In this document: positions 9,095 to 18,000 of the stretch, piece by piece | Layout: every line of letters starts with the position of its first letter | Position numbering within the stretch: the stretch's first letter is position 1 | NCBI RefSeq assembly: GCF_002198715.1 | Contig: NZ_MWLK01000017.1 | Span: 1 to 63,307 of the forward strand | Direction of reading: 5' to 3' | Origin: Rhodomicrobium sp. R_RK_3 | Lineage (GTDB): Bacteria; Pseudomonadota; Alphaproteobacteria; Rhizobiales; Rhodomicrobiaceae | Length of the DNA: 63,307 bases | The notes under the pieces: generated by a model | Told to the model about the DNA's origin: nothing | The model's input: only the letters and a program-made list of their open reading frames with translations | Databases searched by the model: none | Position numbers and translations under genes: made by a program

Positions 9095-9165
9095 TGTTTC
9101 GTATACCTCTAATCGGAAACGAAACAGGGCGGGTCCGTGAACATCCTCAGACCTCGCCTTGGCAC

Positions 9166-9198
9166 AAAAAAATTGAGGCGGGGAAATCCCCGCCTCAA
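9166..9198 (-). terminator. Rho-independent terminator of the MFS transporter gene
   Basis: A perfect 12-bp stem (TTGAGGCGGGGA paired with TCCCCGCCTCAA, 9173-9198) with a two-base loop is followed, on the minus strand, by a run of seven T. It lies 28 bases after the stop codon of the transporter at 9226, as expected for its terminator. Confidence 0.9.
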
Positions 9199-9225
9199 CC
9201 CAGAATTCTGCCTGAGCAATCCGCG

Positions 9226-10851
9226 CTAGGTCTCGAATGACCGGGCCTTGTGATCGCGCAGGAACAGCGTGCCGATCACCACCGTCATCGCGGCGACGAT
9301 GATCGGGTACCAGAGGCCGGCATAGATGTTGCCCGTGGCCGCCACGATCGCCGTCGCCAGCAGCGGCAGCATGCCGCCGAACCAGCCATTGCCGATGTGA
9401 TAGGGCAGCGACATGGAGGTGTAGCGGATATTGGTCGGGAACAGCTCGACCAGGAAGGCCGCGATCGGTCCGTACACCATGGTGACGTAGATCAGCATGA
9501 TGACCAGGATGATCATCGCCTTGGTATAGTCGATCTGGCTGTAATCGACCTTGGCCGGATAGCCCGCCCCCAGCAGCGCGTCGTTCCATTTCTTGGCGTC
9601 GAAGCCGGTGATCGGAGCGCCGGAGCCGATGGTCATGGTGATCGGGGCGCCCGGAGCCGCCTCTTGCGTGACGAACGACATGCCGGCCTTGGTCAGCAGA
9701 TCGCGCGCCTTATCGCAATCCGAGAACTTGGTGAAGGCGGTCGTGAAGATGTGGAAGCCGCAGGTCGACTTGTCGATCTGCACCGTGATCGGGTGCTTGT
9801 CCTGGAACTCGGACAAGGCCGGATTGACGGCGCGGGACAACTCGCCGAACAGCGGGAAGTAGGTGACGGCGGCGATCAAGCAGCCGGCAAGGATGATCTT
9901 CAGGCGGCCGATCTTGTCCGACAGCCAGCCGAAGAACAGGAAGAACGGCGTGCCGATGAGCAGCGCGGAGCCGATCATGGTGTAGGCCGTCAGATAGTCC
10001 AGCTTCAGATAGAGCGTCAGGAAGAACAGGGCATAGAACTGGCCCGTGTACCAGACGACGCCCTGGCCGGCGGTCGCGCCGAGCAGCGCCAGCAGCACAT
10101 AGCGGTTGTTCGGATAACGGAAGAAGCTGTCATAGAGCGGGGACTTGGAGGCCTTGCCCTCGGACTTCATCTTCTGGAACACCGGCGACTCGTTCAGCTT
10201 GAGCCGGATGTAGATCGAGAACACCAGCAGGATGAGCGAGATCAGGAACGGAATGCGCCAGCCCCAATTCTTGAAATCGGCATCCGGGAAGTAGAAGCGG
10301 CAGAGGCCGATGACGAGCAGGGCCAGGAAGAAGCCGAGTGTCGCCGTGGTCTGGATCCAGGCCGTGGACAGGCCGCGGCTCTTGGCCGGCGAGTATTCCG
10401 CCACATAGGTTGCCGCGCCGCCATATTCGCCGCCGAGCGCCAGGCCCTGCAGCAGGCGCAGGGTCACGAGCAGGATGGGAGCCAACACGCCGATGGTCTC
10501 ATAGGTCGGCAGGAGACCGGTTGCGAAAGTGGAGAAGCCCATCAGCAGGATGGTGACGAGGAAGGTGTATTTGCGGCCGACGATATCGCCGACGCGGCCG
10601 AACACCACGGCCCCGAAAGGACGCACCAGGAAGCCGGCCGCGTAGGTCGCGAAGGCCGACAGGAGAGCCGCCGTATCGTTGCCGGGCGGGAAGAACAAGG
10701 CGGCGAAGAACGGAGCCAGCGTTGCGTAGAGATAGAAATCGTACCACTCAAAAACCGTTCCGAGCGATGATGCGAATACGACCTTTCGCAGCTCGCTGGG
10801 ACTGACGTCGGCTGTCGCCGAGCCGTCCATGGTTGCAGAGACGTTAGCCAT
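9226..10851 (-). CDS. MFS transporter, metabolite:H+ symporter (MHS) family
   Basis: This 541-residue inner-membrane protein is a major facilitator of the MHS group (ShiA, KgtP, ProP relatives). The family signatures are visible: GTVFEWYDFYLYATLAPFF in helix 1, RPFGAVVFGRVGDIVGRKYTF in loop 2-3, and LLQGLALGGEYGGAATYVAEY in helix 5. Between helices 8 and 10, at about residues 320-440, it carries an extra soluble stretch of roughly 100 residues with paired cysteines, making it about 100 longer than typical members. The start has a strong GGAGGG site. The substrate is probably an organic acid or osmolyte, but cannot be fixed from sequence. It has its own terminator and an AT-rich upstream region. 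Confidence 0.9.
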   Translation of the reverse strand: MANVSATMDGSATADVSPSELRKVVFASSLGTVFEWYDFYLYATLAPFFAALFFPPGNDTAALLSAFATYAAGFLVRPFGAVVFGRVGDIVGRKYTFLVTILLMGFSTFATGLLPTYETIGVLAPILLVTLRLLQGLALGGEYGGAATYVAEYSPAKSRGLSTAWIQTTATLGFFLALLVIGLCRFYFPDADFKNWGWRIPFLISLILLVFSIYIRLKLNESPVFQKMKSEGKASKSPLYDSFFRYPNNRYVLLALLGATAGQGVVWYTGQFYALFFLTLYLKLDYLTAYTMIGSALLIGTPFFLFFGWLSDKIGRLKIILAGCLIAAVTYFPLFGELSRAVNPALSEFQDKHPITVQIDKSTCGFHIFTTAFTKFSDCDKARDLLTKAGMSFVTQEAAPGAPITMTIGSGAPITGFDAKKWNDALLGAGYPAKVDYSQIDYTKAMIILVIMLIYVTMVYGPIAAFLVELFPTNIRYTSMSLPYHIGNGWFGGMLPLLATAIVAATGNIYAGLWYPIIVAAMTVVIGTLFLRDHKARSFET

Positions 10852-11096
10852 TCAGGCCCTCCATGATTGATATCGGCGTCTTCCCGGACTGCTCTTCTGC
10901 TTATGATTATTGCTGGAGGCGCAAGCCCCACCCGTTATGAAAGGGTATTCTACCGGACCCCTCCAGCCGCAGATTGCTTCGCGAGCGACGGTCTCATGCT
11001 ACTGGTGTTTATAAATCTTCTCTCTTGTCATTTCGTATATACCCCGCATTACCCCCCGTCGATTTACGGATCAGCGAGACAGCTTCTCCCGCAACT
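10852..11096. promoter_or_regulatory. AT-rich upstream region of the MFS transporter gene
   Basis: This 245-base gap is distinctly richer in A and T than its surroundings, with TTTATAAA around 11008 that could act as a -10-like element on the minus strand. No gene is supported here. It probably holds the promoter of the transporter gene; the exact boxes are not certain. Confidence 0.35.
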
Positions 11097-11801
11097 TTAA
11101 ACCGAGCGCGTAATGCCCCCGTCGATACGGATATTCTGCCCGGTGATGTAGCTCGACCGCTCCGACGCCAGGAAGGCGATCAGCTCGGAGACTTCGCCGA
11201 CGCGGCCGTAGCGGCCCATCGGGATGCGGCCGCGCCGGTCGTCCTTTTCGGGCAGGCTGTCGATGAAGCCGGGCAGCACGTTGTTCATGCGGATATTTTG
11301 CGCGGCGTACTGATCGGAGAACAGCTTGGTGAAGGCGGCGAGTCCGGTGCGGAACACGGCCGAGGTTGGGAAGGCGGCTTCCGGCTCGAAGGCGGCATAG
11401 GTGGAGATGTTGACGAAGGCGCCGCCGCCCTGGCGCGCCATCACCGGGGTGACGAGGCGCGCGATGCGGATCACGTTCAGCAGGTAGAATTCCATGGCGA
11501 GATGCCAGTCGGCGTCGCTGATCTCGAGCACCGGCCCCTTCGGTCCGTGCCCCGCGCTGCTGACCACGGCATCGATGCGGCCCCATTTTCCGACGGCGCC
11601 GTCGACGAGGCGCTTCAGATCGTCCGCGGATTGGTTGGACCCGGTCACCCCGAGCCCGCCGAGTTCGGCGGCGAGCGCCTCGCCCTTGCCCGAGGACGAC
11701 AGGATGCCGACGCTGAAGCCTTCGCCCGCGAGCCTGCGCGCCGCGTCCGCGCCCATGCCGCTGCCGCCGCCGACGATGAGCGCGACCCGTAATTCCGTCA
11801 T
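11097..11801 (-). CDS. Atypical SDR-family protein lacking the YxxxK motif
   Basis: This 234-residue protein has a short-chain dehydrogenase fold: nucleotide-binding GGGSGMG near residue 10, SSAGHG in the NAG position, and the serine region NIST. The active-site segment reads FPTSAVFRTGLAAF where a classical SDR has YxASKAAL, so the catalytic Tyr and Lys appear replaced by Ser and Arg. The cofactor-proximal PGFIDSLP and C-terminal YITGQNIRIDGGI are intact. It may be an enzyme with another mechanism or a binding protein. I start it at the ATG giving MTELRVALIVGG and not at the longer frame from 11858. It converges on no partner and is probably monocistronic. Confidence 0.82.
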   Translation of the reverse strand: MTELRVALIVGGGSGMGADAARRLAGEGFSVGILSSSGKGEALAAELGGLGVTGSNQSADDLKRLVDGAVGKWGRIDAVVSSAGHGPKGPVLEISDADWHLAMEFYLLNVIRIARLVTPVMARQGGGAFVNISTYAAFEPEAAFPTSAVFRTGLAAFTKLFSDQYAAQNIRMNNVLPGFIDSLPEKDDRRGRIPMGRYGRVGEVSELIAFLASERSSYITGQNIRIDGGITRSV

Positions 11802-11903
11802 CAAGCTGCTCCGTGATTGCCCGGTCCGGCGCCGCACCGGCGCCATTTCGAGCCGCAAATTATCACGGCCCGAGCCTGCGCGCGGCGGGGAATTTCGCCC
11901 CGC

Positions 11904-13445
11904 TCAATCCCGGCCGATGCGATCCTGCGCCTTGTCGATGGGCACGCCGCCCAGCGCGTCCATGAATTGGAGCTCCTGGTTGATGACGGCGCTGCGGTTC
12001 GGCAGCTTCGGCACGATGGTGTTGCAATAGGTGCCGGACAGCGCCGTCACCCGCTCGGCATAGCTGAGCTGCGGGAAGCGGCGCGAATAGTCGCCGAAGA
12101 TCGAGCGCGCCTTTTCGGGCGGGACCGGCGCCGCGCCCAGTGCGTCCAGTTCGGCGCGGACCTGATCGTCCAGCCGGTCGTCCGGCACGTTCAGGCACGG
12201 CAGCGACCGCTCCAGCGCCGGGGTCGGCGGCAGCACGGCGCCGCGCCAATCGTTCACATAGCCCGCCCCGACCGTATCCGCCGCCTGATTGCCCCAGGAA
12301 CTCCCCACATAATTGGTGACGTCGGCAAGCTGCTGGTCGCTCAGCGCCTGCGCGAAGGAGGGCATCTTGCCCCAGATGCCGCGCGGCTCGATGCCTTCCA
12401 GCAGCACCGAGAGGATGTTGTAGGGTTTCGTGCCGGTTAACGCGGTGTTGCCCGCGAGCTTGGCCGCCACACCCGCCACGCCCTCGCCGTTCTCGCCGTG
12501 GCAGTTGGCGCATTGCTGCTGATAGACCTCGAGCCCGGCCGCTTTCCGCTCCGGCGACAGGGCGGCGGATGCCGGTTCTGGACCAGCTTTGCCGGCGTCG
12601 CGGTTCTGCAGATAGTCGGCGATGGCCGAGATATCGTAGGGCTGCAATTGCGACAGGCTTTCGTCCACCACCTCGATCATCTGGCCGAAGGGCATGATGC
12701 GGTTCTCGCGCTCATGGCCGCGCAGGAAATCGACCAGTTCGTCATGGGTCCAGTTCCGGATCGAGCTATTGGCGTCGTTGCTGATATTGGGCGCGTACCA
12801 TTCCTCGATCCGCGCGCCTTTCAACATCTCGCTCGGGATTTCGGCGCCGAGCGCATTGCGCGGCGTGTGGCAGGCCGAGCAATGCGCCAGCGCCTCGACC
12901 AGATAGGCGCCGCGATTGAACTCGGCATCCGCATTCGCATCGGGCTTGAAGCGGCCCGCCTCGAAGAACAGCGCCTGCCAGGCGTACAGGCTCGAGCGCA
13001 CATTGAACGGGAAGGGCAGTTGGTTGACCTGGACCTCGTGCCGAACCGGCTTGACGGTCTGCATGAAGGCCCAGAGCGCATCGAGGTCCTCGTCGCTCAT
13101 CTTGGTGTAGCTGGTATAGGGCATCGCCGGATAGAGCGGCTTGCCTGCCTTGGACTTGCCCTCGCGGATGGCGCGCTGAAAATCCTCGCGCGTCCAGCCG
13201 CCGATGCCGGTCTCCTTGTCCGGCGTGATATTGGGCGTCAGCAGCGTCCCGAAAGCCGATCTCAGCGCGACGCCGCCGGCAAAAGGCTGGTCCTTGTCGG
13301 CGGTGTGGCAGGAACGGCAATCCGCGGCGATGGCGACATAGCGGCCCTTCTCGGCCAGCGCCTGATCCGGGGCCTCGGCGGATGCGGCGGGCCAGCCGCC
13401 GATGGTCAGCATGCCGAGGAATGCGAGGGGAGCGACGCGCGTCAT
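11904..13445 (-). CDS. Exported tri-haem cytochrome c (AdhB-like)
   Basis: This 513-residue protein has a signal peptide (MTRVAPLAFLGMLTIGGWPA..ASA) and three c-type haem motifs: CRSCH (43-47), CSACH (189-193) and CANCH (312-316). The layout matches the cytochrome subunit of membrane-bound alcohol or sugar-alcohol dehydrogenases, including GGVALRSAFGTLLTPNITPD after haem 1. A tail of about 110 residues after the third domain, with two more cysteines, is beyond the usual 430-470. GGAGG precedes the chosen ATG. No partner dehydrogenase subunit sits beside it; the divergent neighbour is a D-lactate dehydrogenase-like flavoprotein, which could donate its electrons. It acts in the periplasm. Confidence 0.88.
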   Translation of the reverse strand: MTRVAPLAFLGMLTIGGWPAASAEAPDQALAEKGRYVAIAADCRSCHTADKDQPFAGGVALRSAFGTLLTPNITPDKETGIGGWTREDFQRAIREGKSKAGKPLYPAMPYTSYTKMSDEDLDALWAFMQTVKPVRHEVQVNQLPFPFNVRSSLYAWQALFFEAGRFKPDANADAEFNRGAYLVEALAHCSACHTPRNALGAEIPSEMLKGARIEEWYAPNISNDANSSIRNWTHDELVDFLRGHERENRIMPFGQMIEVVDESLSQLQPYDISAIADYLQNRDAGKAGPEPASAALSPERKAAGLEVYQQQCANCHGENGEGVAGVAAKLAGNTALTGTKPYNILSVLLEGIEPRGIWGKMPSFAQALSDQQLADVTNYVGSSWGNQAADTVGAGYVNDWRGAVLPPTPALERSLPCLNVPDDRLDDQVRAELDALGAAPVPPEKARSIFGDYSRRFPQLSYAERVTALSGTYCNTIVPKLPNRSAVINQELQFMDALGGVPIDKAQDRIGRD

Positions 13446-13601
13446 CACCGAAAGCCTCCGAGCAGGTCCCCCGAAGGCAACACGCGGAGCGGCATTTGGT
13501 TCACGCCGCGCAACCTCAGCGCGCAATGGCCTATCGCCGCCGCTGCCGCTATGATGGGCCACGCCCGACGGCGCGCGAAGCGCTGCGGCCTGGGAGGGGA
13601 C

Positions 13602-15017
13602 ATGACCATCGTCGACACCGCGCCTGCCAATGACAACCGCCGCAGCAGCCGCGCCGATACGCTCGCCGCGCTGAAGGCCCGCTTCGGCGCCCGCTTTTCC
13701 GACAGCCTCGCGCTGCGCCAGCAGCACGCCCATACCCGCACCTGGCTGCCCAACCAGCCGGCCGAGGCGGTGATCTTCCCTGAAAGCACCGGGGAAGTTG
13801 TCGAGATCGTTAATCTTTGCCGCGCCAGCCGGACGCCGATCATCCCCTTCGGCGTCGGCACCTCGCTCGAAGGCCATCTCAACGCGCCACGCGGCGGCGT
13901 CTGCCTCGATTTCGCGCGGATGAAGCGCGTGCTGGCCGTGAATATCGAGGACATGGATTGCGAGGTCGAGCCGGGCATCACCCGCAAGGAGCTGGAGGCG
14001 CATCTGCGCGACACCGGCCTGTTCTTCCCGGTCGATCCCGGCGCCGACGCCTCGCTCGGCGGTATGGCCGCGACCCGCGCCTCGGGCACCACCACAGTCC
14101 GCTACGGCAATATGCGCGATCTGGTGCTGAATCTGACCGCCGTGATGGCCGATGGCAGCGTCGTCAAGACGGCGGGCCGGGCCCGCAAATCCTCCGCCGG
14201 CTACGATCTGACCCGGCTGCTGGTCGGCTCCGAAGGCACGCTCGGCATCATCACCGGCCTCAATCTGAAGCTTTTCGGCGTGCCCGAAGCGATCCTCGCC
14301 GCCATCTGTCCGTTCACGACGCTCGAAGGCGCCTGCCGCACCGTCACCAGCGCCATCCAGCTCGGCCTCGGCCTTGCCCGCATCGAACTGCTCGACGCGC
14401 TGACGGTCAAATCGGTGAACAGCTATTCCAAGCTCGCCCTCGCCGAGGTGCCGACGCTGTTCCTGGAATTCCACGGCACCCCGGCGGGCACGCGCGAGCA
14501 GGTGGAGATGTTCAAGGAACTGGCGGCGTCCGAAGGCGGCGGTCCGCTCGACTGGGCCGAGCGGGCCGAGGATCGCAACAAGCTGTGGCAGGCGCGCCAC
14601 GACGCCTATTGGGCCGGTCTCGGCCTGCGTCCGGGCGCCGGCTGCGTCGCCACCGACGTCTGCGTGCCGCTGTCGCGCCTCGCCGAGTGCCTGACCGAAA
14701 CCCATGCCGACATCGCCGCGATGGGGCTGATCGCGCCCATCGTCGGCCATGTCGGCGACGGCAATTTCCACGTGCTGCCGCTGCTCGATATGGGCGATGC
14801 CGCGGAGGTCGTGCGGGTCGAGGAATTCAACATCCGGCTGGTCGAGCGGGCGCTTGCGATGGGAGGCACCTGCACCGGCGAACACGGCGTCGGCTCGGGC
14901 AAGATGAAATTCCTGGGGAAAGAACACGGAGCTGGCGTTAAGGTTATGGCCGCCATAAAGAAGGCACTTGACCCGGATAATATTTTTAATCCCGGTAAGA
15001 TTATTGATTTGCCGTAA
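13602..15017 (+). CDS. FAD-linked D-lactate dehydrogenase (cytochrome)-like protein
   Basis: This 471-residue protein is a GlcD/Dld-type flavoprotein. The FAD-binding PCMH domain covers about residues 40-220 (IIPFGVGTSLEGHL, PGADASLGGMAATRASGTTTVRYG, YDLTRLLVGSEGTLGIIT). The C-terminal cap domain ends with the family motif GHVGDGNFHVLPLLD and GEHGVGSGKMKFL, then DPDNIFNPGKI. This matches cytochrome-linked D-lactate dehydrogenases, which oxidise D-lactate to pyruvate. A perfect site (GGGAGGGGA) precedes the ATG, so the longer frame from 12498 is not used. It is divergent from the tri-haem cytochrome c gene across 156 bases. Glycolate or another 2-hydroxy acid remain possible substrates. Confidence 0.88.
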   Translation: MTIVDTAPANDNRRSSRADTLAALKARFGARFSDSLALRQQHAHTRTWLPNQPAEAVIFPESTGEVVEIVNLCRASRTPIIPFGVGTSLEGHLNAPRGGVCLDFARMKRVLAVNIEDMDCEVEPGITRKELEAHLRDTGLFFPVDPGADASLGGMAATRASGTTTVRYGNMRDLVLNLTAVMADGSVVKTAGRARKSSAGYDLTRLLVGSEGTLGIITGLNLKLFGVPEAILAAICPFTTLEGACRTVTSAIQLGLGLARIELLDALTVKSVNSYSKLALAEVPTLFLEFHGTPAGTREQVEMFKELAASEGGGPLDWAERAEDRNKLWQARHDAYWAGLGLRPGAGCVATDVCVPLSRLAECLTETHADIAAMGLIAPIVGHVGDGNFHVLPLLDMGDAAEVVRVEEFNIRLVERALAMGGTCTGEHGVGSGKMKFLGKEHGAGVKVMAAIKKALDPDNIFNPGKIIDLP

Positions 15018-15059
15018 GGTTGCTCTATTGTTCCGAGGCTGACCCGGCGATGTCGGGGC

Positions 15060-18000
15060 ATGGCCTGGTTCGGGCTGGAGGTTTCGTTGGGTTCGCTGCT
15101 CGCTGCCGTTGCAACGGTCATTCTGACCACGCTCGCCGCGCTGCTCGCCCTGCCTTATTTCGTCGATTGGAACGAGTATAAGGCAGCGTTCGAGGCGCAG
15201 GCCGCGAAGATGGTCGGCCGCCCTGTGCGCATCGACGGCAAGATCGATCTCTCCGTGCTGCCGGTGCCGATGCTCAACCTGCGCGGCTTCCGCATCGCCG
15301 ACGAATTCGGCAAGTTCGACCGGCCCTTCGCCGATATCGAGGGGCTGAATGTCGTGCTCTCGCTGCCGCCTTTGCTGAGCGGCACCATGGAGGCCAAATC
15401 CGTCGAGCTGGACCAGCCGGTGCTGCGGCTGAAGATCGACGAATTCGGCGAAGGCACCTGGCAGAGCATCGGCCCGCATGGCGGTGTCGAGATGCCCGTG
15501 CCGGTGCGCCAGATCGTCCTCAACCGCGTCGACATCAAGGACGGCTCCATCGAGCTGCGCCGCGACCGCGACACCCGGCCCTCCCGCATCGACCGCATCT
15601 CGGGCAGCTTCGCCGCCGACAGCCTGAGCGGCCCGTTCCGCTTCACCGGCAGTGCCAATTTCGGCGGCGGCGACCGCGAGATCCGCCTCGCCTCCGGCAA
15701 GCTGCGCGACGACACGCTGCGCCTGAAGGGCTCGTTCCGCTCGGCGGACGGCGTCAGCCTCTATCAGCTCGATGGCGACGTCAAAGGGCTGGACGGTTCC
15801 GCCTATTATGTCGGCCCGGTGGCGGCGCGGCTGGCGCTCGACGCGGCGGCGCAGAAGGCCAAGACCGGCCAGCTCGCCGAGCCGATGCCCGGCAAGGCCA
15901 TCGAGCTGCGCGCCAACGCCAAGCTGACGATGGAAGACGCCAAGCTCGACGGCATCGCGCTGACCGTCACCCAGAACGACCGGCCGCAATCCTTCACCGG
16001 CAGCGCCTTCGCCTCCTGGGGCGAGACGCCCCGGCTCGACCTCACCGTCGAGGCCACCTGGGTCGATATCGACCAGATGCTGCGCACCTCCTCCGGCAAG
16101 GGCGACCTGATGCCGGGGCCCACCACGGCCATCGCGGCGCTGCCGCGAATCTTCGAGGGCTGGGCGTTCAAGCCGCGCCAGGGCGCGATCAAGGCCAAGA
16201 TCCAGCAGGCCGGGCTCGGCGGCGAAGTGGTCGAGGGGCTGAGCTTCACCGCTTCGCATGAATCCGGCGGCTGGCGCATCGATGCGCTGCAGGCTCGCCT
16301 GCCCGGCGAGACCGATATCGACATCAAGGGCAGCCTGCCGGCCGGCGACGCGCTCGGTTTCGACGGGCAGTTCATCCTCGGCGGCAAAAATCTGTCGCGG
16401 CTCTTGCGCTGGGCGGCGCCCTCGCTCGGCGTCGTCGATGCGGGCGACGCGCAGCATTTCGCGCTCTCCGGCGCCGCGACGCTCAGCCCGGCCCGCCTCG
16501 CCTTCCGCGACGCCAAGGGCACGCTCGGCGACAGCTCCTTCACCGTCGATCTGGCGCATGATTACGGTCCGCAGTCGAAGCTGCTGCTGGCGCTGCAAAG
16601 CGAGCGGCTGGATCTGCGCAGCCTCTATGGCGGCGGCGCGCTGGCCGGGGGCGGCGATCCCGCCGTGCCGGAACCGGGCCAGGGGCGCCCCGACATCGCC
16701 CCGCCGCGCAAGACCAGTCTCGTCGACGTGCTGCAGACGGTGTTCAAGGCCGACCAGTCCAATGTCAGCCTGCTGGTCACTCAGTTGCAAATGCCCGATT
16801 TCGAGGCCCGCAACGTCCGCTCGGCCTTCCGCTACGAGAACGGCACCTTCGACATCAAGGAGCTGAACCTCGCCAGCACCGACGGGCTGAAGGTCAAGGC
16901 GGACGGCAAGATCACCGGCTTCGATTCCAAGCCGGACGGCGCGCTCAACCTGTCGATCGATGCGCCCTCGGCGCAATCCGTGACCAATCTGGCGCGGCTC
17001 GGCGGCTTCACCACGCTTTCGTCCGGCGCCCGCCGCCGCATCGACGCCATGGCCCCCTTCCGGCTGACCGGCAAGCTCGACGCCGTCGCCAAGGAGAAGC
17101 TGCTGCGGCTGGTCCTTGCCGGCAACGCCGCCGGCAGCGAGCTGAGTTTCACCGGCCGCTTCATCGGCGACCTGAACGACCTGCGCAATTCCAATGTCGA
17201 CGTGAACGGCGTCATCGGCAATTCCGACGGCCGCCGCCTGATCGCCCAACTCGCCCCCGAAGTGCCGCTCGGCCAGGCGACGCAGACCGGCGCAGGCTTC
17301 CTGAAGATCTCCTCGCTCGGCGCGATGAAGTCCGGCCTTGTCAGCCGCATCGAATTGCAGACGCCGCAGGCGCGCGGCGATTTCGAAGGCCGCATCGAAC
17401 CGCTCGCCTCGCCCGAATGGGGTTTCAGCGGCGATCTGGAACTGCGCGCCGCGCAGGCCGCGACGGCGCTGTCGATGCTGCGCCTGTCGCCCGGCGGCAC
17501 GCCCGTCGCCGGCAATATCGACCTGCGCGCCAAAATCACCAAGGAAGCGGCGAAATATCAGGTCGCGGAACTCGCCTTGAAGATCGGCGGCGAGACCATC
17601 GGCGGCACGGCGGAAGTGAGCGTCGCGGGCGAGCGGCCGATCGCCAAGATCGACATCAGCGCCGCCTCCGCCTCGCTGCCCAAAATCGCCGCCTATCTCT
17701 GCGACTGGGACCATCAGGACCTCTCCGCCACCATTTCGGATGCCGCGAGCGGCGGCGGCGGCTTCTGGCCGAACAACGCCTTCGCGCTCGCCGCCCTGCA
17801 ATCCGGCGACGGCACGCTGCGCCTGAAGGCCCCCTCGATCGCCCTCTCGGACGACCTCAATCTCGGCGACGGCCAGCTCGAGGCCTCGCTGCAATCGGGC
17901 GTGCTTACGGTCTCCAAGCTCGAGGGCAAGCTCTATGGCGGCAACTTCCGCGCCTCGGGCGCGCTGAAGGCGCTCGAAGGCCGCGCCGATTTCGACGGCA

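Larger units (their letters stand above)
8824..9225. other. Intergenic region holding a dispersed repeat and a terminator
   Basis: This 400-base stretch has no convincing gene. It carries a copy of the 100-bp dispersed repeat (family B, 8986-9094) and the terminator of the MFS transporter gene. The upstream region of the VirK-like gene, where its promoter should lie, is the first 150 bases, but I see no clear promoter boxes. Confidence 0.7.

Noticed and set aside
10867-11100. Small 77-codon plus-strand frame
   Set aside because: It sits in the AT-rich promoter region, has no good ribosome site and no family match.
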